In this document: positions 38,995-48,391 of the stretch, piece by piece
Layout: each line of letters begins with the position of its first letter
Numbering within the stretch: position 1 is the first letter of the stretch
NCBI RefSeq assembly: GCF_020991275.1
Contig: NZ_JAJLQY010000011.1
Location: 124,001 to 188,000 of the forward strand
Direction of reading: 5' to 3'
Length of the DNA: 64,000 nucleotides
Source: Actinocorallia sp. API 0066
GTDB lineage: Bacteria > Actinomycetota > Actinomycetes > Streptosporangiales > Streptosporangiaceae
Notes under the pieces: model-generated
What the model was told of the DNA's origin: nothing
Database searches by the model: none
Seen by the model: the letters and a program-made list of their open reading frames with translations, nothing else
Translations under genes and position numbers: made by a program

Positions 38995-41532
38995 ATGACG
39001 AAATCCCGTTCCCCCGCACGTTCCGCCGCGGTGCCGCTCGGCCCGGTGCCCGCCGTCTGGGGCAAGGTGCCGCCCCGGAACAAGAACTTCACCGGCCGCG
39101 CCGCGCTGCTGACCCGCCTGCGCGAACGGATCTCCGGCCAGGTGACGGCGGTCGTCCCGCACGCCCTGCACGGGCTCGGCGGCGTAGGCAAGACCCAGGT
39201 GGCCGTCGAGTACGCCTACCGCTACCGGGGCGAATACGACCTTGTCTGGTGGATTCCCGCCGACCAGCCCGCCCTCGTGCGCTCCAGCCTGGCCGGGCTC
39301 GCGCCGTCCCTAGGGCTGCCGCCCGTTACGGCGACCGGTATCGAGGACGCCGCTAACGCCGTCCTGGATGCCTTGCGGAGGGGTGAGCCCTACGCGCGGT
39401 GGCTTCTGGTGTTCGACAACGCCGACCAGCCGGAGGACCTCAAGGAGGTGCTCCCGCATGGCCCCGGACACGTGCTCATCACCTCGCGTAACCATCGCTG
39501 GGAGGGCGTCGTGGACACCGTCGCGGTAGACGTGTTCACCCGGCAGGAGAGCCTTGAGTTCCTCGCGAAGCGGGTGCCCAGGGCCGTCCGGGACACCGAC
39601 GCCTACCGGCTCGCGGACGAACTCGGCGACCTGCCGCTCGCCCTGGAGCAGGCGGGGGCGCTGCAAGCAGAGACGGGTATGCCGGTCGCCCAGTATCTGG
39701 AGCTTCTTACCGAGCGCACCGCCCATCTGCTGTCGGAAGGCAAGCCTTCGGAGTACCCGGTGTCGATGACGGCGGCGTGGGGCCTGTCGGTGACGTCGCT
39801 GAGCGGCACCATGCCCGAGGCCATCGACCTGCTGCGCTGCTGCGCCTTCTTCGGGCCCGAGCCCATCCCCCGCGACGTGTTCAGCCAGCCGCACGCCGAC
39901 CTCGGGCCGCGCCTCGCCGCGCTGCTGCGCGACCCGATCCGGCTCAGCCGCGCCGTAGGCGAACTCGGCCGCTACGCCCTCGCCAAGATCGACGCGTCAG
40001 CCCGGACGATCCAGGTGCACCGGCTGATCCAGGCGCTCGTCCGCGAGGAACTCGACCCCGACGAGCAGCGCCGGATCAGGCACGAGGTACACCTCCTGCT
40101 CGCACGGGCCGCCCCCGGAGCGCCCGACGACCGTACCCACTGGCCCGCCTACTTCGATCTCCTCGGTCACATCCAGCCGTCCGCGATAGCCGAGAGCGGG
40201 GAGGCCGACGTAAGAGGACTCGCGCTCGACGTCGTCAGGTACCTGTACGCGTCGGGCAGCTACGCGTCCGCAAGGCTGTTCGCGGAGGGGTTCATCACGA
40301 GGTGGACGCGAGACGGGGCGCCGGACGACCTCGACGTCCTGAAGGCGCGCAGGCAGCTCGGGAACATCCTCAGGGAACTGGGCCGCTACCAGGAGGCGTA
40401 CGACCTCAACCAGGAGACGCTCAGGCTGCACCGAGGCCGCGCCGAGCCCGACGAGCAGGAGGTGCTGCGGCTCGTCAACACGATCGGCGCCGACCTGCGG
40501 GCGCGGGGCGACTTCAGGGCGGCCCGCGACCACGACCACGACTCCCGCACCCGGCACGAGGCCGTCATCGGGCCCGACGAGCCGCACACGCTGCGCGTCA
40601 TCAACAGCCTCGCCTTGGATTACGGGCTAATCAGCGACTACCAGCAGTCCAAGAACCTCCACGAGGAGGGATACCTCCGGATGCGGGTGCTGGGCCGTCG
40701 GGCGGGGGCGGTGGACGTGCTCGCGCCGTGGAGCGGGCTGGCCCGAGCCGTCCGGCTGTGCGGGGACTACGCCGAGGCGTGCGACGTAGGGGAGGAGGCG
40801 TACCACTACGGCGTCGGAGAACTCGGCGCGGACCACCCGTGGACGCTGCGCACAGGCAAGGACTTGTCCATCGCCTGGCGTCGGGTCGGCGAGGGGGAGC
40901 GCGCGCTGGAGCTGGCCCTGGACATCCACGGCCGTTATGTCCGCCTCTACGGGCTGACGCACCCTGACACGCTCGCTTCCGCGATGTGCCTCGCCAACGT
41001 CAGACGCACCCTCGGGGAGCTCGACGAGGCGCTGGAGCTGGCTTCCGACACCGTCGTGCGGTACCCGAACGTCTACGGGCCCGAGCACCCCTACAACCAC
41101 GGGTGCGCGGGCAACCTCGCGATCCTGCGGCGGGTGATGGACGCGCCTGAAGAAGCGCGCGCGCTGAACGAGGACGCCCTTGCGGGCCTGGAAGCCAAGC
41201 TGGGCCGCGACCACCACTATCCGCTGACCGTCGCCGCGAACCTCGCCAGCGACTACGCGGCCCTCGACCGGCTCGACGACGCCGTCAGCCTCGGCACCGA
41301 CACGCTCGACCGGCTCAGCCGGGTCCTGGGTGAACGGCACCCGATGACCCTCTCCTGCGCCGCGAACCTCTCCACCGATCTCCTCCGGCTCGGCGACACC
41401 CCCGCCGCCGAATCCCTCTTCACCCAGACGCTCGACGCCTACGCCGCCACCCTGGGGCCCGAACACCCCGACGCCGTCGTCGCGCGCTCCCGCCGCCACC
41501 TGGACTCCGACTTCGACCCCCCGCCCATCTGA
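38995..41532 (+). CDS. FxSxx-COOH system NB-ARC/tetratricopeptide repeat protein
   Basis: 845 residues from the ATG at 38995 (GGAG eight bases upstream). The opening VWGKVPPRNKNFTGRAALLT with HALHGLGGVGKTQVAVEYAY (Walker A) is characteristic of the TPR/NB-ARC protein that accompanies FxSxx-COOH peptides; LLVFDNADQPEDL is Walker B and ITSRNHRW the sensor. From about residue 390 onward there are many TPR hairpins (LGRYQEAYDLNQETLRLHRG, LGPEHPDAVVARSRR). It ends FDPPPI. Its exact job in the pathway is unknown; STAND/TPR partners are thought to be regulatory or scaffolding. It is divergent from the peptide gene. Confidence 0.88.
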   Translation: MTKSRSPARSAAVPLGPVPAVWGKVPPRNKNFTGRAALLTRLRERISGQVTAVVPHALHGLGGVGKTQVAVEYAYRYRGEYDLVWWIPADQPALVRSSLAGLAPSLGLPPVTATGIEDAANAVLDALRRGEPYARWLLVFDNADQPEDLKEVLPHGPGHVLITSRNHRWEGVVDTVAVDVFTRQESLEFLAKRVPRAVRDTDAYRLADELGDLPLALEQAGALQAETGMPVAQYLELLTERTAHLLSEGKPSEYPVSMTAAWGLSVTSLSGTMPEAIDLLRCCAFFGPEPIPRDVFSQPHADLGPRLAALLRDPIRLSRAVGELGRYALAKIDASARTIQVHRLIQALVREELDPDEQRRIRHEVHLLLARAAPGAPDDRTHWPAYFDLLGHIQPSAIAESGEADVRGLALDVVRYLYASGSYASARLFAEGFITRWTRDGAPDDLDVLKARRQLGNILRELGRYQEAYDLNQETLRLHRGRAEPDEQEVLRLVNTIGADLRARGDFRAARDHDHDSRTRHEAVIGPDEPHTLRVINSLALDYGLISDYQQSKNLHEEGYLRMRVLGRRAGAVDVLAPWSGLARAVRLCGDYAEACDVGEEAYHYGVGELGADHPWTLRTGKDLSIAWRRVGEGERALELALDIHGRYVRLYGLTHPDTLASAMCLANVRRTLGELDEALELASDTVVRYPNVYGPEHPYNHGCAGNLAILRRVMDAPEEARALNEDALAGLEAKLGRDHHYPLTVAANLASDYAALDRLDDAVSLGTDTLDRLSRVLGERHPMTLSCAANLSTDLLRLGDTPAAESLFTQTLDAYAATLGPEHPDAVVARSRRHLDSDFDPPPI

Positions 41533-41630
41533 TCCACAAGCGACGGCTACGCCTGTGCCGGACTCCGGGCCATCTCGTCGGCGAGGACGAGGTGCGGGAG
41601 TAAGGGCCGTTGTTGGGGGCGGTGTGCGGG

Positions 41631-42902
41631 TCAGGGGAGGGGGTCGGCTAGCCAGCGGGTGAGGGTCGCGGTCATTTCGGTGACGAAGGTGTGGCCGTGG
41701 GGTGTGAGGGATGGGCTGGTGACGAGGGTAAGTGCTGAGGCGTGTGTGGCTGTGCGCCACCGGGCGAAGTGCTCGGCGGCGTGCGGCGTGCCGGTCTCGC
41801 GGCGCCAGAAGCCCGCGACGGCCAGGTGCGCGTAGGTGCCGTGCAGCAGAGCGAGCAGGGGGCGCGGGTCGTCGCGCCACGGGGCTTGGTAGCGGGTGCC
41901 GTCGTCGGGGGCGGTCAGCGGGAGGTGGTCGAGGATGGCGTTGAGCTTGGTGTGCTGGGCCTCGTGGACGAGGGTCTCGGCGAGGGCGTACGCGTCGGCG
42001 GGCGGCGAGAGCCCGATGAGTCCCGGCGCGTGGCGGGGTGTGCCGCTCGTCGCGCGCCCGTCCGGCGCGTTGAGCGGTGTCACCACCCGCAGCAGCACCC
42101 GGATCTCCTCGGCCGCCGTCCAGTGCCGCCGCCGCAGGATCCCCCACGCCTCCCCCAACAACGCCTCCCACTCCCGCACCTCCGCCGCCGACAACCGCCC
42201 CTCCCGCAGATCCGCCCCCGGCATCCGATCCGGATCCCCCTCATCCACCCAGAACCCCACCCCTCCCTCCCCGCCCACCAAAACCCTCCGCACCCCCTCC
42301 TCAACCTCCCCCAACACCCGCCCCACCAGGACCTTGCCCGCCCGAACCTCCCCCACCCCGGCCCCCACCCGAACCTCCATCTCCCCCCACCCCTCTCCCC
42401 CGCCTGTCCGCCCTGGTTGGCCGGATGTTCGGGGTGGTGGGGAGGGGTGGGGTTGGGTCAGGGGGAGGTGGGTGAGGGAGGGGAGGGTCAGGGCGGGGAG
42501 GGTGGGGAGGGGGAAGTGGGCTGGGCGGTGGGTGAGGAGGGCGGTGGTGGTGGCGAGGGTGATGAGGAGGGTGGCGGCGGGGGTGGGGGAGCCGGTGGTG
42601 GCGGCGGTGCGCAGGTGGCGGCGGGCGGCGGGGCCCACGGAGGGGTACTGGACTACTCGGTCGAAGACGGCGGGGGCGGTGCGTTGGACGTCGGCCAGGA
42701 GCGTCCAGGCGGCGCGGGCGGCCGGGGCGGCGGGGCTTGACGGGTCGGCGAGGGCGGCGTCCAGGAGGCCGCGGAGCAGGAGGAGGCGTCGGGCGGACTG
42801 GCCCGCGCGCAGGAGACGGGCGGCGGAAGCGCCGCCGGAGCCCGCGGCCAGGGCGCGGAACACCTCCACGGGGAGGGGGGTCGGGCGCGGCGGGGAGGTC
42901 AT
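41631..42902 (-). CDS. HExxH-type peptide hydroxylase of the RiPP cluster
   Basis: 423 residues from the ATG at 42902. The key motif is ETLVHEAQHTKLNAILDHLP (HEAQH), the HExxH box of the domain found next to FxsB-type radical SAM enzymes; this family has been described as alpha-ketoglutarate-dependent peptide beta-hydroxylases. The N-terminal part (VEVFRALAAGSGG, SARRLLLLRGLLDAALAD) matches the family opening. In the middle a low-complexity linker (PHPSPPPRTSG, then GGGEGWGEMEVRVGAGVGE) coincides with an abrupt switch from C-rich to G-rich third positions at about 42410. It is 184 bp downstream of the radical SAM gene on the same strand. Confidence 0.82.
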   Translation of the reverse strand: MTSPPRPTPLPVEVFRALAAGSGGASAARLLRAGQSARRLLLLRGLLDAALADPSSPAAPAARAAWTLLADVQRTAPAVFDRVVQYPSVGPAARRHLRTAATTGSPTPAATLLITLATTTALLTHRPAHFPLPTLPALTLPSLTHLPLTQPHPSPPPRTSGQPGRTGGGEGWGEMEVRVGAGVGEVRAGKVLVGRVLGEVEEGVRRVLVGGEGGVGFWVDEGDPDRMPGADLREGRLSAAEVREWEALLGEAWGILRRRHWTAAEEIRVLLRVVTPLNAPDGRATSGTPRHAPGLIGLSPPADAYALAETLVHEAQHTKLNAILDHLPLTAPDDGTRYQAPWRDDPRPLLALLHGTYAHLAVAGFWRRETGTPHAAEHFARWRTATHASALTLVTSPSLTPHGHTFVTEMTATLTRWLADPLP

Positions 42903-43086
42903 CGGCCTGCCTGGTGCGGTCGGCGCCGTGTCCGCGCCGGAGCCGGACGGAGGACGGCCGAGGCGGTGGCGCGGTCTGACGCTGCCGGTGGTCGGGTTGT
43001 GGAGCCGCCGGTGCGGCGGGAGCGCGGTGGTCGACCGGGGGTCGCGGCACCGGCGGGGGCGGATGGCCGGGCCTTGGCGGGTGCGG

Positions 43087-44292
43087 CTAGGGCGGGGAGC
43101 GGAGGGTGGTGAGGGAGGTGGTGAGGGTTTGGTGGGTGTGGGTGATGAGGCGGTAGAGGTCGGGGCAGTAGACGGACGGGTTGTGGAAGCCGGTGCCGGA
43201 GCGGTGGCGGTGCGGGTAGAGCCCGGCGCCGCAGACGCGGTGCAGGTCGCAGGACAGGCAGGCGGGGGAGAGGGCGCGGGCGCCGATCTGGCGGGCGGCG
43301 ACACCCGGCACGAGCAGGGCGTCGTCGAACGAGTCGCGGGCCAGGTGCAGGGGCGTGCGGCTGGCGCCGTCGAACGCGGACTTCAGGCTGTCCACCTGCT
43401 CGATGCGGCCGTTCGTCTCGACCACGACGACGGCGACGGGCGACAGGCCGATCGTCTCGCTGCGGGAGGGGCGGCCCAGCAGCAGGTGCAGGATCTCGCC
43501 GAACAGCCGGATCCGCGTCTCCCGGACGGGCGCGCCGTACCAGCGGTCGAAGACCTTGACGAGCCAGTCCCCGTAGGGCGTGGACAGGTCCGGCGGGCGG
43601 CCGGGCGGCGGAAGGTCCCAGGTGCCGTGCGGAAGGAGGAAGTCGATCTCGGGCGGGCCGTGCGCGAGCAGCGCCTCGTAGGTGACGACCGGGTCGTTGG
43701 CCAGGTCGATGGTGGCGAGCAGGCCGCCGAACAACGGCCGGTAGCGCGGCGACGTGAGCAGGTCGAGGCCGCGCAGCACGTCGGCGTGGCTGCCGCCGCC
43801 GTCGCGGCGCGTCCGGTGCCTGTCGTGCGCCCACGCGTCCCCGTCGAGGCTGACGCCGACGCGCACGTCGAGCGCGGCGAACAGGTCGAGGAAGACGGGG
43901 TCGAGCAGCGTCCCGTTCGTCTGGACCTGGACGGCGACCCTGGTGTCCGGCAGCGCCGCGCGCAGCGCCGTCACGGTGTGCCGCAGGTGCTCGACCCCGG
44001 CGAGCAGCGGTTCGCCGCCGTGCAGCACGACGGTGAGGGCGGGGAGCCGGTGCGCGTGGGCGTGCTCGGCGATCCGGGAGACGGCGAGGTCCACCGTGGT
44101 CCGCGCCATGCGCCGGGGCTGGGTCTTCCACCCCTGGTCGGGGGATTCGTACATGTAGCAGTAGTCGCAGGCCAGGTTGCACCGGCTGTGGATCTTGAGC
44201 ACGAACTCGCGGAAGGGGGTGGGCCGCCACCCGCTCTCCAGCAGCGCCTGGACGTCGAGGCGCGAGGGCCACTCACCGCCGTGGACGGCCAC
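43087..44292 (-). CDS. fxsB: FxsB-family radical SAM/SPASM peptide-modifying enzyme
   Basis: 401 residues from a GTG at 44292 with GGGGGAG nine bases upstream (a TTG at 44301 is too close to it). The radical SAM cluster motif is HSRCNLACDYCYMYE (CxxxCxxC), followed by VVLHGGEPLL and VQTNGTLLD, both SAM-binding elements. The C-terminal SPASM-like region has CLSCDLHRVCGAGLYPHR and YCPDLYRLI, cysteines for an auxiliary cluster. FxsB enzymes belong to the group that links an aromatic side chain to a residue two positions later, forming three-residue cyclophanes. The likely substrate is the peptide at 38626-38802. Confidence 0.9.
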   Translation of the reverse strand: MAVHGGEWPSRLDVQALLESGWRPTPFREFVLKIHSRCNLACDYCYMYESPDQGWKTQPRRMARTTVDLAVSRIAEHAHAHRLPALTVVLHGGEPLLAGVEHLRHTVTALRAALPDTRVAVQVQTNGTLLDPVFLDLFAALDVRVGVSLDGDAWAHDRHRTRRDGGGSHADVLRGLDLLTSPRYRPLFGGLLATIDLANDPVVTYEALLAHGPPEIDFLLPHGTWDLPPPGRPPDLSTPYGDWLVKVFDRWYGAPVRETRIRLFGEILHLLLGRPSRSETIGLSPVAVVVVETNGRIEQVDSLKSAFDGASRTPLHLARDSFDDALLVPGVAARQIGARALSPACLSCDLHRVCGAGLYPHRHRSGTGFHNPSVYCPDLYRLITHTHQTLTTSLTTLRSPP

Positions 44293-44368
44293 GCTGATCA
44301 ACTCCCCCGGCGAGCGGGCGCGATATCCGGTTTCTTGGGATATGTCGCCGTCGTCCGGGTGTTGAAAC

Positions 44369-44926
44369 TCAGGTGTCCGGCAGTTGCCAGGGCGCGCACG
44401 GCGCGAGCCCGCGCGCCTCCTCGGCGGTGATCGCCCAGCGTTCGTGGTCGCGCCAGACGCCGTCGATCATGATGAACGCGGGCGAGAACCCCTCGCGGCG
44501 GAGGCCGACGCGTGCGGCGAGCCGCAGCGAGCGGGTGTTCTCGGGCTGGATGTCGGCTTCGAGCCGGTGCAGCCCGAGCCTGGTGAACCCGTAGTGGAGG
44601 GCCAGGCACAACCCCTCGGTGAGGTATCCGTGGCCCGTGGTGGGCGCGAAGCCCGCGTAGCCCAGGATGGCGCGCTCGTACCCGCCGCGGGTGATGCCGC
44701 TGATCGTCACCAGGCCGACGATCGTGTCCTCCTCGGCGTGCCGGACGGCAAGGCCGATGGTGCCCTCCTCGTCGAGCCGGGCGAGGTAGTCCAGGTAGGC
44801 CGGGGCGGTGCGCGGCATGTAGACCCACGAGCCGTGCAGGGTGATGCTGAGGCGCGCGAGCCGGGCGACCTCCGCCGCGTCGGCGGAGCGCAGCCGCCGT
44901 AGGACGACCCGGTACATGGGGGGCAT
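44369..44926 (-). CDS. GNAT N-acetyltransferase (RimJ/RimL-like)
   Basis: 185 residues; either of two ATGs (44926 or 44917) could be the start, without a clear ribosome site. Features of the GNAT fold: LRRLRSADAAEVARLARLSI, GLAVRHAEEDTIVGLVTISG, AILGYAGFAPTTGHGYLTEG (acetyl-CoA loop) and LHRLEADIQPENTRSLRLAA, typical of the RimJ/RimL group that acetylates protein N-termini or small amines. Substrate unknown. It is separated by 76 bp from the radical SAM gene and could be read in the same direction, but nothing else ties it to the RiPP cluster. Confidence 0.85.
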   Translation of the reverse strand: MPPMYRVVLRRLRSADAAEVARLARLSITLHGSWVYMPRTAPAYLDYLARLDEEGTIGLAVRHAEEDTIVGLVTISGITRGGYERAILGYAGFAPTTGHGYLTEGLCLALHYGFTRLGLHRLEADIQPENTRSLRLAARVGLRREGFSPAFIMIDGVWRDHERWAITAEEARGLAPCAPWQLPDT

Positions 44927-44980
44927 TCGACCAATCCCACACCTTCGGTGTCCAGGGGTACATCCCGGTAACGTGGAGGG

Positions 44981-45562
44981 GTGGCCGAACGACCGGCGCC
45001 CGGCTGGGTGGTGGCGGGCCCGCCGGGCGCGGGCAAGTCCACGGTGTCCGCGCTCCTGCTGTCGCTGCTCGACCCGGTGCCCGCCCTGCTGGACAAGGAC
45101 ACCCTGTTCGGGCCGTTCGTCCGGGCGACGCTCGCGGCCGCCGGAAGGCCGCGCGGCGAACGCGAGGGCCCCTGGTACGACGCGCACGTGAAGCCGCACG
45201 AGTACGAGGCGCTGACGGCCGCCGCCCGCGAGATCCGCGGCCACGGCTGCCCGGTGCTGCTCAGCGGCCCGTTCACCGCGCGGATCCACGACGCCGACGC
45301 CTGGTACGCCTGGCAGGCGGCGCTCGGCGGCGCGCCCGTCCGGCTCGTGTGGATCCGCACCGACGGCGGCACGCTCCGCGCCCGGCTGGAAGGCCGCGGC
45401 CTGCCCCGCGACGAGGGAAAACTCGCCGACTTCCCGGCCTTCCTCGCCCGGATGCGCCCCGGCGTGCCCCCGCCCGTCCCCCACCTCACCGTCGACAACC
45501 GCCTCCCCGTCACCCGCACCGCCCTACGCGCCCAACTAGCCGAAGCCCTCCAAACCCCCTGA
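44981..45562 (+). CDS. AAA-type P-loop kinase
   Basis: 193 residues from a GTG at 44981. Walker A is [20 protein letters not shown], and [18 protein letters not shown] follows with the acid residue of a small-molecule or nucleotide kinase of the Zeta-toxin/chloramphenicol-kinase type. [20 protein letters not shown] provides the lid arginines. The substrate cannot be inferred. The last 30 codons are extremely C-rich on the coding strand. Confidence 0.75.
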   Translation: MAERPAPGWVVAGPPGAGKSTVSALLLSLLDPVPALLDKDTLFGPFVRATLAAAGRPRGEREGPWYDAHVKPHEYEALTAAAREIRGHGCPVLLSGPFTARIHDADAWYAWQAALGGAPVRLVWIRTDGGTLRARLEGRGLPRDEGKLADFPAFLARMRPGVPPPVPHLTVDNRLPVTRTALRAQLAEALQTP

Positions 45563-45622
45563 CCAACCCCCGACCCCGCCGGGCCTCCCCGAAGCCGTGC
45601 CTACCGCTCCGGGAGGTGGGGG

Positions 45623-46486
45623 TTAGAAGAGGGTGAGGTCGTTGGGGTTGTTGTCCAGGGGGAGGGGGGTGGGGAGGGGCGGGAGGTTGGGGAGGAGGGC
45701 GCGGACTTCGGTGTGGAAGGCGCGGGCCAGGGAGGGGGCTTCGGTGTTGCCCGGGGTGTGGAGGAAGAAGGTGGGGGAGCGGCCTTCACGGAGCCAGGAG
45801 GCGATGGTGTGGACCCAGGGTCGCCAGCCCTTGATGGTGGCTTCGGGGGAGTCTCGGCCCAGGTAGCGGACGATGGGGAGGGGGGTGAGGGCGCGGGTGC
45901 GGCGGGGCATGCGGGGTTTGCGGGTCCAGGCTTCGCGCTCGGGGTCGGTGGTGGGTGGGGAGGCGAAGAGGACGGTGGTGTCGAAGGGGATCCACTCGGC
46001 GGAGGCGGCGGCCAGGGTGCGCTCCAGGAGGGACTCGGCGCGGGTGTCGGCGAAGAAGGCGGCGTGGCGGACCTCGACGGCGTAGCGGTATCCGGCCGGT
46101 AGGCGGCGGAGGAAAGCCGCCAGACCGCCTACGTCGGACGGGCCGAAGGAGCCGGGGAGCTGGATCCACAGGGTGCCCGCGCGGCTTCCGAGAGGCTCGA
46201 TCGCGTGGAAGAAAGCGGCAAGCTCGGCTTCCGCGCCGGTAAGGCGGCGCTCGTGGGTGACGGTTCTCGGCAGCTTCAAAGGGAACCGGAAATCCGGCGG
46301 CGTCTGGGCGGCCCAGGAGGCTGCCGTCTCCCGGCTCGGCGTCGCGTAGAAGGTGGTGTTGCCTTCCACGGCGTTGCACCAACTGGCGTAAGCGGCGAGA
46401 CGTTCTCCGGCCGGGAGCCTTTCGGAGTAGTAGGTGCCGCGCCAGGTGGCATGGGTCCACATCGGACATCCCACATGGAGTCGCAT
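45623..46486 (-). CDS. DUF72 (YecE-like) protein
   Basis: 287 residues. The family is recognised by MRLHVGCPMWTHATWRGTYY, the segment FYATPSRETAASWAAQTPPD, FRFPLKLPRTVTHERRL and RYAVEVRHAAFFAD. DUF72 proteins have a TIM-barrel fold; their biochemical role is not established. The length is usual. The 3' third is extremely C-rich on the coding strand (PNLPPLPTPLPLDNNPND), mirroring the convergent gene on its left. No operon partner on this strand. Confidence 0.85.
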   Translation of the reverse strand: MRLHVGCPMWTHATWRGTYYSERLPAGERLAAYASWCNAVEGNTTFYATPSRETAASWAAQTPPDFRFPLKLPRTVTHERRLTGAEAELAAFFHAIEPLGSRAGTLWIQLPGSFGPSDVGGLAAFLRRLPAGYRYAVEVRHAAFFADTRAESLLERTLAAASAEWIPFDTTVLFASPPTTDPEREAWTRKPRMPRRTRALTPLPIVRYLGRDSPEATIKGWRPWVHTIASWLREGRSPTFFLHTPGNTEAPSLARAFHTEVRALLPNLPPLPTPLPLDNNPNDLTLF

Positions 46487-46540
46487 CCCCCGAAGCTACC
46501 GAAGCCGCCCTCATGTAGCCCGCCCCCCGGCTCACCTCGT

Positions 46541-48166
46541 TCAGTCCATGTGGGGGTAGCGGTGGTCGGTGGGTGGGGCGAAGGTCTCCTTGATGGTGCG
46601 GGTGGACGTCCAGCGGAGCAGGTTCTGGGCGGAGCCCGCCTTGTCGTTGGTGCCGGAGGCGCGGCCGCCGCCGAACGGCTGCTGCCCGACGACGGCGCCG
46701 GTCGGCTTGTCGTTGACGTAGAAGTTCCCGGCGGCGAACCGCAGCGCCGAGGTGGCGTGCGCGATGGCCGCCCTGTCGCGCGCGATGACGGCCCCGGTGA
46801 GCCCGTAGGGGCTGGCCTTCTCCATCTGCGCGAGCATGGCGTCGTAATCGGCGTCCTCGTACACGTGGACGGCCAGGACGGGCCCGAAGTACTCGTCCCT
46901 GAAGATCTCGTGGGTGGGGTCGTCGCTGACGAGCACGGTAGGACGGACGAAGTAGCCGACCGAGTCGTCGTACGTCCCGCCCACGGCGACCCGCACGGCG
47001 GGGTCCTGCGCGGCCCGGTCGAGCACGCCCTTGAGCCTGGCGAAGGACCGGGCGTCGATGACGGCGCCCATGAAGTTCGACAGGTCACGGACGTCGCCCA
47101 TGGTGAGGCCCGAGACGGTCGAGAGGAACGCGTCGGAGATCCGCGCCCACAGGGAGCGCGGCAGATAGGCGCGGGACGCGGCCGAGCACTTCTGCCCCTG
47201 GTACTCGAACGCGCCGCGCACGAGCGCCGTGACGAGCACCGCCGGGTCGGCCGAAGGGTGCGCGACGATGAAGTCCTTGCCTCCGGTCTCGCCGACGAGC
47301 CGAGGATAGGTCGCGTAGGTGTCGAGGTTCTCTCCGACCGTCCGCCACAGGTGCTTGAAGGTGGCGGTGGAGCCGGTGAAGTGGATGCCCGCGAGGTCGG
47401 GCGACGTAAGCGCGACGTCGGAGACGGCGATCCCGTCTCCGGTCACCATGTTGATGACGCCAGGCGGCAGACCCGCTTCTTCCAGCAGCCGCATCGTCTC
47501 GTAGGCGGCGAACTGCTGGGTGGGCGACGGCTTCCACACGACCGTGTTGCCCATAAGCGCGGGCGCGGTGGGCAGGTTCGCCGCGATGGCTGTGAAGTTG
47601 AACGGCGTGACGGCGTAGACGAACCCTTCGAGCGGCCGGTATTCGGCGCGGTTCCACACGCCGGGGCCGGAGATCGGCTGGTCGGCGAGGATCCGCCGCG
47701 CGAAGTGGACGTTGAAGCGCCAGAAGTCGGCGAGTTCGCAGGGCGCGTCGATCTCGGCCTGCTGGGCGGTCTTGGACTGGCCGAGCATGGTGGCGGCGGC
47801 GATCCGTTCGCGCCAGGGGCCGGACAGGAGGTCGGCGGCGCGGAGCAGGATCGCGGCGCGGTCGTCGAAGGAGAGGGCGCGCCATGCGGGGGCCGCGGCG
47901 CGGGCCGCCTCGACGGCGTCGCTGGCGTCGGAGTGGTCGGCGTTGGCGGTGGTGCCGAGCACCTCGCGGTGGCTGTGCGGCTGGACGACGGGGATGGGCG
48001 CGCCCTTGGCCATCCGGTGGACGCCGCCGATGACGCTGGGCAGTTCGGCGCCGCCGCCGGACAGCGCGGCGAGCGCGGCTTCCAGGCGGGCCCGTTCGGG
48101 GCTTCCGGGCGCGTACGCGTGTACCGGCTCGTTGACCGGCGCGGGCACAGAGGTGATGGCTTCCAT
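46541..48166 (-). CDS. pruA: 1-pyrroline-5-carboxylate dehydrogenase
   Basis: 541 residues; GGAG seven bases before the ATG at 48166. It oxidises glutamate-gamma-semialdehyde to glutamate with NAD+, the second step of proline breakdown. Aldehyde dehydrogenase motifs: YAVTPFNFTAIAANLPTAPA, NTVVWKPSPTQQ, FTGSTATFKHLW, the catalytic Glu in LVGETGGKDFIV, the catalytic Cys in YQGQKCSAASRAY, and RDEYFGPVLAVHVYED. Length and the C-terminal RYPHMD match the short monofunctional class of Actinobacteria. No proline dehydrogenase gene is adjacent. Confidence 0.94.
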   Translation of the reverse strand: MEAITSVPAPVNEPVHAYAPGSPERARLEAALAALSGGGAELPSVIGGVHRMAKGAPIPVVQPHSHREVLGTTANADHSDASDAVEAARAAAPAWRALSFDDRAAILLRAADLLSGPWRERIAAATMLGQSKTAQQAEIDAPCELADFWRFNVHFARRILADQPISGPGVWNRAEYRPLEGFVYAVTPFNFTAIAANLPTAPALMGNTVVWKPSPTQQFAAYETMRLLEEAGLPPGVINMVTGDGIAVSDVALTSPDLAGIHFTGSTATFKHLWRTVGENLDTYATYPRLVGETGGKDFIVAHPSADPAVLVTALVRGAFEYQGQKCSAASRAYLPRSLWARISDAFLSTVSGLTMGDVRDLSNFMGAVIDARSFARLKGVLDRAAQDPAVRVAVGGTYDDSVGYFVRPTVLVSDDPTHEIFRDEYFGPVLAVHVYEDADYDAMLAQMEKASPYGLTGAVIARDRAAIAHATSALRFAAGNFYVNDKPTGAVVGQQPFGGGRASGTNDKAGSAQNLLRWTSTRTIKETFAPPTDHRYPHMD

Positions 48167-48391
48167 GGGTGTCTCCGCCTCCGGGGGTGCGTGGTCTGTG
48201 CCTTCGACGCTAGGAGCGCCCGGCGGCCCGCGCCATCGACAGGTGTCACGACTCCCCGAGCCGTCCTTCATACATCTGTACGGACGCCGAAAGCCGAGCG
48301 CCCCGAGAGATAAGATCCCTTTGTCGGGTTTGCTGGGGCTACGGGCCCTGGCCGTCCGTCGTGGACTGGTGCCTGGACCCGGCCGCGCGGT

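Noticed and set aside
41896-44430. An 844-codon rightward frame opposite the hydroxylase and radical SAM genes
   Set aside because: It is low-complexity antisense of two clear leftward genes with motif-level support, typical of very GC-rich DNA.
46205-48313. A 702-codon rightward frame opposite pruA
   Set aside because: The reverse strand encodes a complete, motif-rich dehydrogenase. The forward product is Gly/Val/Asp/Arg-rich shadow sequence.
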